DNA of 64,000 nt, taken from contig JAIOIH010000062.1 of the NCBI GenBank assembly GCA_019912395.1, forward strand, positions 124,001 to 188,000, read 5' to 3'. The notes under the pieces were generated by a model. The model had not been told where the DNA came from, searched no databases, and was given only the letters and a program-made list of their open reading frames with translations. Positions within the stretch are counted from its first letter, which is position 1. Each line of letters opens with the position of its first letter. Below are positions 17,597 to 26,332 of this stretch, one piece after another. This DNA is from Flavobacteriales bacterium. GTDB taxonomy: Bacteria > Bacteroidota > Bacteroidia > Flavobacteriales_F > PHOS-HE28. A program made the translations under genes and the position numbers.

Positions 17597-18886
17597 ATGA
17601 GCGAGACCGCGAAGATCATTTTAGAGGGCAAGACATACGAATTCCCCATCATCGAGGGAAGTGAAGGAGAGAAGGCGATCGACATCAGCAAGTTGCGGGC
17701 GGAGACCGGGCATGTCACCTTGGACTTCGGATACAAGAATACCGGGGCCACCACGAGCGCGATCACATTCCTGGACGGCGAGAAGGGCATCCTCCGGTAC
17801 CGTGGCTACCCGATCGAGCAACTGGCCGAGAAGGGCACCTTCCTAGAGGTAGCCTACCTGATCCTCAACGGTGAGTTGCCCACTGCGAAGCAGCTCTCGG
17901 ACTTTGAGGGGAACATCCGCTACCATTCCTTGGTACACGAGGACCTGAAGCACTTCTTCCAGTTCTACCCGAGCAACGCGCACCCCATGGGCATCCTCTC
18001 GGCGATGGTCAACTCGCTGAGCACCTTCTACCCCAAGAGCCAATCCCCCAACCGGCCCAGCAAGGATGTGGAGCGCACCATCTATCGCTTGATCGCCAAG
18101 ATGCCGACGCTTGCCGCGATCAGCTACAAGAACAACTTGGGACATCCCACCATGTACCCGGACAATAGCCTGAGCTATGTGGAGAACTTCCTGCACATGA
18201 TGTACGGGCTGCCCACGGAGGACTACAAGGGCGACCCCGTGGTGGTGGACGCCTTGAACAAGCTCCTGATCCTGCACGCGGACCACGAACAGAACTGCAG
18301 CGCCAGCACCGTGCGCATGGTGGGAAGCTCACAAGCCAACCTGTACAGCGCGGTTTCGGCCGGCATCGCGGCACTTTGGGGTCCCCTGCACGGCGGGGCG
18401 AACCAAGAGGTGATCGAGATGCTCGAGACCATCCGAAACGACGGCAGTGACATCCGTAAATGGGTGGACAAGGCCAAGGACAAGAACGATCCATTCCGCC
18501 TGTTCGGCTTCGGGCACCGGGTCTACAAGAACTTCGACCCCCGCGCCCTGATCATCAAGAAGAGCAGCGATGCACTGCTGAAGAAATTGGGCGTGAACGA
18601 TCCCGTGCTGGATATCGCCCGTCAATTGGAGGATATCGCACTGAAGGACGACTACTTCATCGAGCGGAAATTGTACCCGAACGTGGACTTCTACAGCGGC
18701 ATCATCTACCGCGCCATCGGCATACCCACGCGGATGTTCACGGTGATGTTCGCCATGGGCCGCCTGCCCGGGTGGATCGCCCAGTGGAAGGAAATGGTGG
18801 AGAACAGGGAACCCATTAGCCGTCCCCGACAGATCTATACCGGCACCGGCATCCGCGACTATGTGCCCATGGCACAGCGCAAGTGA
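17597..18886 (+). CDS. gltA: Citrate synthase
   Basis: 429 residues, full length for the hexameric-type bacterial enzyme. It condenses acetyl-CoA and oxaloacetate to citrate, the entry step of the TCA cycle. Visible catalytic blocks are LHADHEQNCSAST, GPLHGGANQEV and FGHRVYKNFDPRA, which contain the two His and the Asp of the family, and the C-terminal GRLPGWIAQWKEM with arginine-rich PRQIYTG. The N-terminal domain with TGHVTLDFGYKNTG is typical of the long (GltA) form. The start is the ATG directly after a promoter-like TAAATTCG, with a leader of roughly 30 bases. Confidence 0.97.
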   Translation: MSETAKIILEGKTYEFPIIEGSEGEKAIDISKLRAETGHVTLDFGYKNTGATTSAITFLDGEKGILRYRGYPIEQLAEKGTFLEVAYLILNGELPTAKQLSDFEGNIRYHSLVHEDLKHFFQFYPSNAHPMGILSAMVNSLSTFYPKSQSPNRPSKDVERTIYRLIAKMPTLAAISYKNNLGHPTMYPDNSLSYVENFLHMMYGLPTEDYKGDPVVVDALNKLLILHADHEQNCSASTVRMVGSSQANLYSAVSAGIAALWGPLHGGANQEVIEMLETIRNDGSDIRKWVDKAKDKNDPFRLFGFGHRVYKNFDPRALIIKKSSDALLKKLGVNDPVLDIARQLEDIALKDDYFIERKLYPNVDFYSGIIYRAIGIPTRMFTVMFAMGRLPGWIAQWKEMVENREPISRPRQIYTGTGIRDYVPMAQRK

Positions 18887-18976
18887 TCCCCGCAAAGCCC
18901 AGGTGAACTACATTCCGGCCCGATCCGCCCCGCATAGAACACATCCTTCCTACTTTGCCGCCGAATAACTTGAACC

Positions 18977-19183
18977 ATGAACAAACGCAGGATAATCGGA
19001 TACGTCCTTTGGCTCTTGGCCTTCCTCATCCCGTTCCAACCCGCTCTGCTGAGCACCGAGGACGTGAGCAACGTCACCGGCCTGATCAACTTCATTGTAT
19101 TGGTGGTCCTCGCCTTCACGGGCTACATACTCATTGACGGGGCCGACGCGAGCGAAAAAACCAAGGCCGAGCACGGGCATTGA
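18977..19183 (+). CDS. Small two-helix membrane protein
   Basis: 68 residues, MNKRRIIGYVLWLLAFLIPFQPAL and a second hydrophobic segment FIVLVVLAFTGYILID, followed by a short charged C-terminus. It is not a family that can be named with confidence. It is supported as a gene by a TACTTTG promoter-like element 20-26 bases upstream (18951-18957), an ATG start and a protein-like composition. It is monocistronic, between gltA and the convergent DUF5777 gene. Function unknown. Confidence 0.7.
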   Translation: MNKRRIIGYVLWLLAFLIPFQPALLSTEDVSNVTGLINFIVLVVLAFTGYILIDGADASEKTKAEHGH

Positions 19184-19230
19184 GCTTCCTGTTCCCTGGT
19201 CAAGTTGTCCATTTGGACGGGCGGTTGGGC

Positions 19231-20178
19231 CTACCCCGCACCCTCCAGTGCCTTCCGTCGTGCCTTTGCCTTGGGGTCGTACACGGTGAACACACGTGAG
19301 ATATTGAAGCCGAAGTGAATGTCGCCGTCGAAGAAATCGCCGGTCGTCTCGGTGATGAAGGCCCTTTCGAACATGCCGGTACTGTTGGTGAACTGAAGCT
19401 GGAAGACATGTCCTCCGGTCTCTATGTCAACACCCACCGCCACTGAATTGTGGAAGGGGCCACGGGGCCCTTGATCGGGCAACACATAGAAGTACTCCCC
19501 GGTAATGGCCACTCGCTTATTCACCTTTACCCGGCCGGCGACTCCCACGTTAATGAGGTCATTGTGTTCGGCTTCCGTGGCCACGAGGTTGCGATGGACC
19601 ACGCCTGGGGTAATTTGCAGACTGATGCCTTCGGAAAATTTGCGACCGATAACTGCTTGAAAATTGTACGAGAGGCGATGGGTGAGATAATCTTCACGGT
19701 CCTCGCCGTACCAGGGCAGCTGTTCCGTCCTGAGCGTGGTAATGGAGGTTGAGGCGACGAGGGAAAGGGTCAACGGCATGGAGCAACCCGCATCACACTG
19801 CCGGAGCAGCTTGAACTTCAACAGGCCATCCACTGTTTTTTGGTAGCTGCTGCGCCCGATGCCCACCATCAGCCGATCCGTAATTCCATAGTCGAGGCCC
19901 AGTCGGATCGTCGCTTGGTCCAGACCGAAGAAATCATCGATACCGCCGTTGACGAAACCCATGCGATGGCTGATCCGGAAATCCAGCACGCCGTGCGCCA
20001 CGTTCTCCAGGCTATGGCCATTGATCACGCGTGTCCCCTTGAAACTGGCACCGGCATAACTCTTGACCGCGACATCCTCGCCGAGCAGGTCCAACAGATC
20101 CTCTTGCGCGAGCACTGGCACGCCAAACAGGAGAAGGACGGCGGCAAGCGTGTACTTGTACATCCATTCGATGCCCAT
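19231..20178 (-). CDS. DUF5777 family outer-membrane beta-barrel protein
   Basis: 315 residues. ATG at 20178 overlaps the stop of the YceI gene (TGATG); ATG 20163 is an alternative that starts the signal peptide MYKYTLAAVLLLF. The mature chain alternates hydrophobic and polar residues, contains LGLDYGITDRLMVGIGRSSYQKTVDG and RLSYNFQAVIGRKF, and ends with FHFGFNISRVF-type barrel strands, as in DUF5777. This family is predicted to be an outer-membrane barrel of unknown function. It is the last gene of an operon with two haem c lipoproteins, an OB-fold protein and YceI, so a role at the outer membrane in a redox- or lipid-linked process is an inference. Confidence 0.88.
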   Translation of the reverse strand: MGIEWMYKYTLAAVLLLFGVPVLAQEDLLDLLGEDVAVKSYAGASFKGTRVINGHSLENVAHGVLDFRISHRMGFVNGGIDDFFGLDQATIRLGLDYGITDRLMVGIGRSSYQKTVDGLLKFKLLRQCDAGCSMPLTLSLVASTSITTLRTEQLPWYGEDREDYLTHRLSYNFQAVIGRKFSEGISLQITPGVVHRNLVATEAEHNDLINVGVAGRVKVNKRVAITGEYFYVLPDQGPRGPFHNSVAVGVDIETGGHVFQLQFTNSTGMFERAFITETTGDFFDGDIHFGFNISRVFTVYDPKAKARRKALEGAG

Positions 20179-20735
20179 CAAAGTTTCGCGTACTTGCAGT
20201 CCACTGAGATCTTGATGCTCTCGGCGATCTTGGCCCGTACCACGCCGGGCACCTCAATATCGTGATCCTCCGGCTTCACATGGAATTCACACCCGGCCGT
20301 GATCGATCCGTTCGGCGCAACTACCAGTTCAGCCTTGGTGCTCAACGGCTTTTCCACTCCATGAATAGTGAGTGTTCCCTCCACGCCGACTTCATACGTA
20401 CCGGTCTTGGTCAGGTCATCACCATCCTTCGGGACCAAATGCCCCTTGAAAAGCGCCTTCGGATAGGTACTGCTCTCCATATAGTTCTCGTTGAAGTGTT
20501 CTTGCATCAATGCCTTTTCGAACTCGAAGGACTTAATGAGCACGGAGAATTGGATCTCGCCTGTTGCCGGCACAAGGACACTGGCGACCCTGTGCGTCAC
20601 TGCGGTAATGTCCTCCAGTGGGGCGTGTGAAAAGAAGGTGATGATACCATCACGGGTACCGAATTTGTCCTGCGCGTGGACGAAGCTGGGCAGGATCGCC
20701 AGTGCGAAGAGAAGGATCAGTTGGTTGGTTTTCAT
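20178..20735 (-). CDS. YceI family lipid-binding periplasmic protein (copy 1)
   Basis: 185 residues from ATG 20735 with signal peptide (to SFVHAQ). YceI proteins form a lipocalin-like barrel that binds polyisoprenoids. Visible family features are GIITFFSHAPLEDITAVTH, MQEHFNENYMESSTYPKALFKG, GTYEVGVEGTLTIHGVEKP and the final KIAESIKISVDC. It is coupled to DUF5777 by a one-base stop/start overlap and sits 11 bases after the OB-fold gene. It shares the HFNENYMESS block with copy 2 at 26329, which is tied to the sensor kinase. The ligand may be a quinone- or prenol-like lipid; that is an inference. Confidence 0.93.
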   Translation of the reverse strand: MKTNQLILLFALAILPSFVHAQDKFGTRDGIITFFSHAPLEDITAVTHRVASVLVPATGEIQFSVLIKSFEFEKALMQEHFNENYMESSTYPKALFKGHLVPKDGDDLTKTGTYEVGVEGTLTIHGVEKPLSTKAELVVAPNGSITAGCEFHVKPEDHDIEVPGVVRAKIAESIKISVDCKYAKL

Positions 20736-20746
20736 CGTTGTTCGTT

Positions 20747-21175
20747 TTATCGTTGATCTGGATCTCGAGTTCCGGTGAGTGCACATCGCTGCAGGAGGAC
20801 ATCCAGGTTGAATCCGGCGCAGAAGCCCTTGATCACCACCTCACTGCCCACTGCCAAGCCATCCGTCGCGTCAGGGAATTCACACACGACGGCTCCAAGC
20901 GGATCGCCGGTTTCGAGGAGCACGCTCATTCGGCCATCCGAGGCCCGGGTAATGTCCCGCACAACACCCGTCACTTCGATGACCTTGTCATTGTATGCCG
21001 TGCCCGCTGCGACCTCGTCCGCTTCGAAGGCATTAAAAAGCGCGTCGGCTTGGACCCTTATGTCCACGTTCATCCCGGAGGCATTAGGCACTTCGGCATT
21101 GTACATGCGCACCCCCATGTACGCCGCAACGACGACAATGATGATGGCGATGAGGAGGAGGGCTTTCTTGTTCAT
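20747..21175 (-). CDS. Membrane-anchored OB-fold (tRNA_anti-like) protein
   Basis: 142 residues from ATG 21175. An N-terminal hydrophobic anchor (KKALLLIAIIIVVVAAYMGV) is followed by DALFNAFEADEVAAGTAYNDKVIEVTGVV and a predicted OB-fold of the tRNA_anti-like group (VLLETGDPLGAVVCEFPD, VGSEVVIKGFCAGF). In Bacteroidetes these small anchored OB-folds are extracytoplasmic and do not bind tRNA. Two Cys near the end (GFCAGF, QRCAL) could form a disulfide. It lies between a haem lipoprotein and YceI in the same operon with gaps under 12 bases. Its role is unknown. Confidence 0.8.
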   Translation of the reverse strand: MNKKALLLIAIIIVVVAAYMGVRMYNAEVPNASGMNVDIRVQADALFNAFEADEVAAGTAYNDKVIEVTGVVRDITRASDGRMSVLLETGDPLGAVVCEFPDATDGLAVGSEVVIKGFCAGFNLDVLLQRCALTGTRDPDQR

Positions 21176-21180
21176 GGTGG

Positions 21181-21555
21181 TCAGTTTTGCTGCGCACCGC
21201 CGTTCACCCACACCGTGATCTTGGCGATCTCACAATCAGTTAGCTTTCCATTCGGAGGCATGTATGCCGCGCCGCCGGTTTGCTGGACCGCCTGAAGCAA
21301 TGCACCATTCGTAACCTGGGATTGAAGGCCACTGAACGTGGTAAAATCCCCCGTACCGGTACCTCCCTGGACATGGCACCCGGAAATGGTGCAGTTCCCT
21401 TCAATGATCGGACGGACGGAATTGGCGTATCCCGTGGCGGTGGTATCGCAGAAGTTCATTGGGTACAGGTCCTCCTCAATATCATAGTAGCAACCCGTGC
21501 AGAGGGAGGTCATGGCTATCGCACCAATGCAGAAGATGAGCGTACCCCGGTCCAT
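21181..21555 (-). CDS. Single-haem c-type cytochrome lipoprotein
   Basis: 124 residues. The signal peptide ends with SLCTGC, a lipobox. The domain has YANSVRPIIEGNCTISGCHV and ends YMPPNGKLTDCEIAKITVWVNGGA, the layout of small cytochrome c proteins that end with an MPP-type Met ligand. The haem motif is CTISGCH, a C-x4-C-H spacing instead of the usual C-x2-C-H. It is 5 bases before the OB-fold gene and 7 bases after the two-domain cytochrome gene. It is probably a periplasm-facing electron carrier anchored in a membrane. Confidence 0.85.
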   Translation of the reverse strand: MDRGTLIFCIGAIAMTSLCTGCYYDIEEDLYPMNFCDTTATGYANSVRPIIEGNCTISGCHVQGGTGTGDFTTFSGLQSQVTNGALLQAVQQTGGAAYMPPNGKLTDCEIAKITVWVNGGAQQN

Positions 21556-21562
21556 TTACGGT

Positions 21563-22318
21563 TCAATTTTGCGGTGCTCCATCCTGTATCCAGATCAGGA
21601 ATTGATCGATCCGGCAATCCGGCAACATGGGGCCGGAGGGTGGCATGAAGGGAGACGGTGGCTGATGCTGGATCGCACCCGCCAATCGACCGTCCACTGC
21701 GACTTCATGAAGGTCCGACCAAGTGGAAAAATCGAGGTCGCCTTGTGGAGTTCCTCCGCTATGGCATCCTTGGCATCGGGCTTGGACCAGTGGGGCTATC
21801 GTGCCGGAGTACGTGACGTTCGTGGTATCACATCCACTGGAGCAGGAATTGTTCTGGGCACCTTGCTGGATCCATTGGCCGATCAAGGCGATCTGGGCAG
21901 CGGTCAATGGTGCTTGTGGCGGTTGTGGCATGATCTTGTCCGGATCATCATCGTTGATGGCCTCCCAGAGGTCTCCATCCTGTACGATCCCGCTCTGCAT
22001 CAAGGAGGCATAGCTGGTGATCTGAATGTCGTCGTTATCGTTCGTGGCCGTATTGTGGCACCCGGGCACCGCGCAGTTGGAGATCAGCAAGGGAAGGATC
22101 TGCTGCTCGAAATAGACAATGCTCGGATTGCAGGTGTCCACCGGTTCGGGATCCGTTCCTCCTCCTCCCCCCGTCCCTTGTCCGCTTGGGTCCATCGGAT
22201 CGATCAAGGGTTCATGCTTGCAGGCGGGAATGGAAAAAACAACACAAGCGGCGAAGGCCAGAAATAGGCCAGTTGCCACTTTGCGATCATATCGGGCTGT
22301 GTGGATCGGCTGACGCAT
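21563..22318 (-). CDS. Two-domain c-type cytochrome lipoprotein
   Basis: 251 residues from ATG 22318 (the TTG at 22348 is less likely). Signal peptide with lipobox SIPAC. A Gly/Pro-rich linker is followed by two similar cytochrome domains. The first has LLISNCAVPGCHN (C-x4-C-H) and KIMPQPPQAPLTAAQIALIGQWIQQGA; the second has ARCQGCHSGG (C-x2-C-H) and FMPPSGPMLPDCRIDQFLIWIQDGA. The second domain resembles the single-haem protein that follows, so both may derive from one duplication. First gene of a five-gene operon ending in DUF5777. Confidence 0.87.
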   Translation of the reverse strand: MRQPIHTARYDRKVATGLFLAFAACVVFSIPACKHEPLIDPMDPSGQGTGGGGGTDPEPVDTCNPSIVYFEQQILPLLISNCAVPGCHNTATNDNDDIQITSYASLMQSGIVQDGDLWEAINDDDPDKIMPQPPQAPLTAAQIALIGQWIQQGAQNNSCSSGCDTTNVTYSGTIAPLVQARCQGCHSGGTPQGDLDFSTWSDLHEVAVDGRLAGAIQHQPPSPFMPPSGPMLPDCRIDQFLIWIQDGAPQN

Positions 22319-22433
22319 GGGTTGGCTCACCGGTGGTCTGATCGGCAAGTGGTACGAAGATGGAGCAACACTGCGGGAATAACAGCGCCGGATGCGATAG
22401 ACCGGGAAAAATGGGCGATGAAACCGGAAGTGC

Positions 22434-22658
22434 TCATTCGATCAAGGCGCTTTGTCCATTTTCGAGCTTGCGAAGCTCCGTAATGCATACGACCAATTGG
22501 ATGGCATCCAAATGGTTGTGGTACTTCGATCCTCGGTTGAATTGTAGAATACGCCCCAGAAGCAGCTTGTGGTCAAGTCTCAAGAGCAGGGCCAGGTCCT
22601 TCCTGTCCAGCGCGTCGAGCGGTGAGTGCTCCTTGGCTCTATTTCCGTCCGTGGTCAT
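22434..22658 (-). CDS. Small hypothetical protein
   Basis: 74 residues from ATG 22658, MTTDGNRAKEHSPLDALDRKDLALLLRLDHKLLLGRILQFNRGSKY then DAIQLVVCITELRKLENGQ. Not recognised. It is leucine- and charge-rich, compatible with a small helical protein. It lies between the LytT response regulator and the cytochrome operon on the same strand, 100 bases after LytT, so it may be part of one long transcript. The opposing plus-strand ORF is mostly antisense to LytT and less likely. Confidence 0.5.
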   Translation of the reverse strand: MTTDGNRAKEHSPLDALDRKDLALLLRLDHKLLLGRILQFNRGSKYHNHLDAIQLVVCITELRKLENGQSALIE

Positions 22659-22757
22659 GATGCACCCGTGTCTTTCATCCACAAAGGAGGTTCATGGCCG
22701 GGCCAGCATGAAACCAATGTGGATGAAAACGGAAGTTCGGATGATGGACCGGACACC

Positions 22758-23513
22758 CTATCCACCAAGCCAGTTCTTGAATGCTGCGGACCGTTCACTG
22801 CTCACCACCGCATCATTCGTAAATGGCGGTTCGAGGACCACCTTCACCCGGCTTTTGCTATAGGCCAGCATCTCCTTGATGCTTTGGAACTGCACGATCA
22901 GTTGCCGATTGAGGCGGAAGAACTTCTCAGGGTCCAGTTGCTTTTCAAGACGGTCCAAGCTCTCGTCCAAGGGCAGGTCCCTGCCTTCCAAAGTGCGCAG
23001 AAAGGTGTTCTTGCTTTGCGAATAGATGTAGGCAATGTCCTTGGGTTCCACGACGCGCAACTTATCGCCGAAGCGGATGAGGAAACGCTTCACCGGAGTG
23101 ATGGACCGCTGCCCCGTTCGATCGACTCCTTGGCCGAATTGGGATAGGTTCCGTACAGCCCGCAGGTCCCGGGCACGTGCCAAGGCGGTCGCCAGTTCCT
23201 CGCGCTTGATCGGCTTCAACAAATAGTCCAGCGCATTCACCCGAAATGCCCGTAGCGCATGCTCGTCGTACGCGGTCACGAAGATCACGGGGCATTCCAC
23301 TTCCACGGAATTGAACACCTCGAAGCTGTCCCCGTCGGCCAAACGGACGTCCATGAAGGTGAGATCGGGCATTTCCTTGGTCCGGAACCAGGCAACCGCC
23401 ATTTCCACCGAGGGCAGGTCCGCGAGCACTTCGATGCCCGGATCCAGGTCCAGCAGCATTTTCCGCATGCGCTTCACAGCGGCAGCCTCGTCCTCTATGA
23501 TCAACACCCTCAT
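22758..23513 (-). CDS. LytTR-family response regulator
   Basis: 251 residues. Receiver domain (1-120) with the acidic pair IIEDE, phospho-acceptor Asp55 in LTFMDVRL, and the conserved Thr and Lys in FVTAYDEHA and YLLKPI. LytTR DNA-binding domain (about 148-245) with FLIRFGDKLRVVEPKDIAYIYSQSKNTFL and FFRLNRQLIV. It overlaps the sensor kinase gene by ATGA, so the two are made together. LytTR regulators usually bind direct repeats upstream of exported-protein genes; the neighbouring cytochrome/YceI/DUF5777 operon is the obvious candidate target (inference). Confidence 0.95.
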   Translation of the reverse strand: MRVLIIEDEAAAVKRMRKMLLDLDPGIEVLADLPSVEMAVAWFRTKEMPDLTFMDVRLADGDSFEVFNSVEVECPVIFVTAYDEHALRAFRVNALDYLLKPIKREELATALARARDLRAVRNLSQFGQGVDRTGQRSITPVKRFLIRFGDKLRVVEPKDIAYIYSQSKNTFLRTLEGRDLPLDESLDRLEKQLDPEKFFRLNRQLIVQFQSIKEMLAYSKSRVKVVLEPPFTNDAVVSSERSAAFKNWLGG

Positions 23514-26332
23514 GTTCCGGTCGGCACCAAAGGTATCCGCACTACAAAGTTGGTTTCCGTTCGCTCCACTTCCACCGGGCGCGGGCTCAATGCCGCATAC
23601 CGCTTTCGGATGCTGTCCAGCCCGAAACCGGTGGAGCGTGCCGGGGAGCGCCTTGGCCGCAAGGAATTGGCGACCACGAGAAAACCTGCCGTGGAGGATA
23701 TTGATATGCGGACCGGCGCTTCGATGGTGGCCACATTGTGCTTGATCGCATTCTCCACCAAAAGCTGCAACGTCAACGGAACCACGCTCATCCGCTGGTC
23801 CACCTCCGGAACGGAGACCTCCAGGGTGATGGCTTCGCCGAAACGCCGTTGCTCCAATCCGAAATAGGTCCGGACCAATCGGAGCTCATCAGCCAGCGGG
23901 ATGAAGGTCTTATCACGCACTTGGAGGATGTTCCGAAAGAACATGCTCAAGTCTTCCACCTGTCGTACGGCCTTGTCCGGTTCAGACTCGATCAACTCCA
24001 TCAACGTATTGAAGCTGTTGAAGAGAAAATGCGGGTCGACCTGGCTGCGCAGTGCTTCCAGCTGGAACCGGACCTGCTCCTGCTCCATCCGCTGCCGAAA
24101 GCGCAACCGTTGATCGCGTGTCCGGACCGCCCAGATCGTGAGCAGGATGAACAGGGACACGGCCAAGGTGATCGCCCACCAGGTAAGCCACCATGGCGGG
24201 TCCACCTGGATCCGCATGCTCGTCCATTCCGCGCCGGTGGCATCCTCGCCAAGGAATGCCCTCACTTGGAAGGTGTACCTACCGGGTGCTAGCGCAGGAT
24301 AGCTCACTTCCCGCTCACGCGTGCGCACGGTCCGGTCATTCAAGCCGGAAAGGCGGAATTCGAACCGCACCGCACCGGGGTCGGCGTAATAGGGCGCGGT
24401 GAACCTGAACGAGATCCCATTGCGGTCGTGCGTGGTCCTCCATTCGGCCCGAATTGGAACATGTGTGGAACCGACCAGGACGTCGGTGATCACGGTGGAC
24501 AGCTTGGGGGCATACCAGTGGTCCAATGCGTGCATGCGCACCAGACCCTTGTTGCAAGCCAGCCATAGCGCACCTTCCGGGCTTTGGCACACGGCGTTCA
24601 GCTCGGCCTGCAGGTCTTCCAAGCCAGACCGCGAGGTAAGGTCCGTCCAACGTCCCGTCGACGGATCGTACGCATCGCACCCTGCACTGCTGAACACCAG
24701 GACACGATGGGCCACCGTGGCCAATGCAAAGACGTCCCCATTGAACATCGGCAGTTCGCTTCCAGTACACGCCATTGTACTGTCACCAACCCGGCACAGA
24801 CCCGAACTGGGACCGATGGCCCAAACAGTACCGCCGCTATCACGAGCGAGTGAATAATAGGTGCGGGGACCAGTGGTGGAGACAGGCACCGTTCGTTGAC
24901 CATCGAGCCGTACCACACCATTACCATCCGTTGCCCCTAGTACCGATCCATCCGGCAAGGGCAGTACCATGTACATGAAGCCGGCGCCTGGAGCTTCGTA
25001 ATGTTCCACATGGCCATTGCCAACGCTGAACATGCCCGAAAGCGTGGCGGTCCAAACCATTCCACCGCCTGCACGCACGGAGAGGACGTTGGGGTCGATG
25101 GCACCATGGACGTCATCCAAATGGTCGATGCTCCCATCCGGATGAACGGCGAACAGGCCGCTCCCGAATGTTGCGGCCCAGATGGTGCCGTCGCCGGATG
25201 CGTCCAGGGATACGATCGGCGTTCGGGGGTCCACCTGCAAAGGGACCTTCATGAGTCGGGCATCACCCCTGAACGCAGTGGGATGCGAATACAGGCCATC
25301 CGCTGTGGCGAACCAGACCTTGCCGCGGTCGATGCATAGGGCAGTAATCTGCTTCAGATCCACCCCCTCGTGATCGGGGATGATCAACACGGCGGGATCT
25401 GATCGGTACAGCCGGTCACTACCGTCACACCACCAAATGGCACCATCGCGGTCCGCCATCAGGTCGAGAGCGGGGCGCGCGTCAGGTAGTGCAGCGGCCG
25501 ACGGGAAATAGGCATGATTCCGCTCGCCTTGGTCGAAGAGCAACGTGCCGTTCATTGATCCCGCTATCCAGATCATGCCGTCCAACTCCATTATTCCCTC
25601 TACGGGACCTTGGCAGGCAGCGGCGCCGATATGGTCCGTTGTACGGGCGTGGCCCAGCCTCCAGAGAAATGCCCCCCCACGGTCCGTTCCCGCCCACACG
25701 CCGCCGTCCAAAGTGGCGGTGACCGACAGCACCAGATTGTCCGGTGCTCCTTGCTCTTCACTGAACACGGCTTGCACCTTTCCCTCGGTGCATACGGCCA
25801 GTCCTTGGTCCGTGGCCACCACCACACTGCCATTCGGGAGCAGGCACAGGTCATTGACGTGGTCATCCGGCAGGCCTTCGACCATGGAAGGCCCGGATAC
25901 TCCCCTGATCGATGCTACAAGCACTCCCGCCCCGTAGGTGCCCACATAGATCCTGCCATGCCCGTCCACGGCCATTGCCCGGACCGGAGATCGCTGCAAT
26001 ACCGTGTCCAGTAAGATCGTGTCGCACCGATTCCGGGCACAATACAACACGGCACCGGTGCTCAACGCAACGATCACTCCGGTATCAACCGGTGCCAAGG
26101 CGGTGACTCGCGCCACTCCAAGGTTCAACACCACATCCACCCGGTCCCCATCCAGCCGTAGCAAACCACGGTCACTGCCAGCCCAGATCATCCCGTCACT
26201 GTCCTGCACAATTGAGGAAATGGCAGGTCTCTGCTGACCGACCCGGACATCCATCACCCGGGTAAAGGGGAACTGGGCAAAGGTGCCGTTCACGAAGGCC
26301 AGAGCGAGCATTCCAAGCAGGGCCCGGCTCAT
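23510..26332 (-). CDS. LytS-type sensor histidine kinase with beta-propeller and Y_Y_Y sensor
   Basis: 940 residues. Signal peptide, then about 600 residues of two-component-regulator propeller repeats (LPDDHVNDLCLLPNGSVVVATDQG and similar), then a Y_Y_Y domain near residues 630-700 (ISFRFTAPYYADPGAVRFEFRL). One transmembrane helix (WWLTWWAITLAVSLFILLTIW) precedes a His_kinase domain. The phospho-His is about residue 768 in QVDPHFLFNSFN, and the ATP-binding N-box is LLVENAIKHN at about 860. The periplasmic propeller is of the type found in hybrid sensors for glycans or other periplasmic cues. ATGA overlaps link it to LytT downstream and to a YceI gene upstream, an unusual partner. Confidence 0.95.
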   Translation of the reverse strand: MSRALLGMLALAFVNGTFAQFPFTRVMDVRVGQQRPAISSIVQDSDGMIWAGSDRGLLRLDGDRVDVVLNLGVARVTALAPVDTGVIVALSTGAVLYCARNRCDTILLDTVLQRSPVRAMAVDGHGRIYVGTYGAGVLVASIRGVSGPSMVEGLPDDHVNDLCLLPNGSVVVATDQGLAVCTEGKVQAVFSEEQGAPDNLVLSVTATLDGGVWAGTDRGGAFLWRLGHARTTDHIGAAACQGPVEGIMELDGMIWIAGSMNGTLLFDQGERNHAYFPSAAALPDARPALDLMADRDGAIWWCDGSDRLYRSDPAVLIIPDHEGVDLKQITALCIDRGKVWFATADGLYSHPTAFRGDARLMKVPLQVDPRTPIVSLDASGDGTIWAATFGSGLFAVHPDGSIDHLDDVHGAIDPNVLSVRAGGGMVWTATLSGMFSVGNGHVEHYEAPGAGFMYMVLPLPDGSVLGATDGNGVVRLDGQRTVPVSTTGPRTYYSLARDSGGTVWAIGPSSGLCRVGDSTMACTGSELPMFNGDVFALATVAHRVLVFSSAGCDAYDPSTGRWTDLTSRSGLEDLQAELNAVCQSPEGALWLACNKGLVRMHALDHWYAPKLSTVITDVLVGSTHVPIRAEWRTTHDRNGISFRFTAPYYADPGAVRFEFRLSGLNDRTVRTREREVSYPALAPGRYTFQVRAFLGEDATGAEWTSMRIQVDPPWWLTWWAITLAVSLFILLTIWAVRTRDQRLRFRQRMEQEQVRFQLEALRSQVDPHFLFNSFNTLMELIESEPDKAVRQVEDLSMFFRNILQVRDKTFIPLADELRLVRTYFGLEQRRFGEAITLEVSVPEVDQRMSVVPLTLQLLVENAIKHNVATIEAPVRISISSTAGFLVVANSLRPRRSPARSTGFGLDSIRKRYAALSPRPVEVERTETNFVVRIPLVPTGT

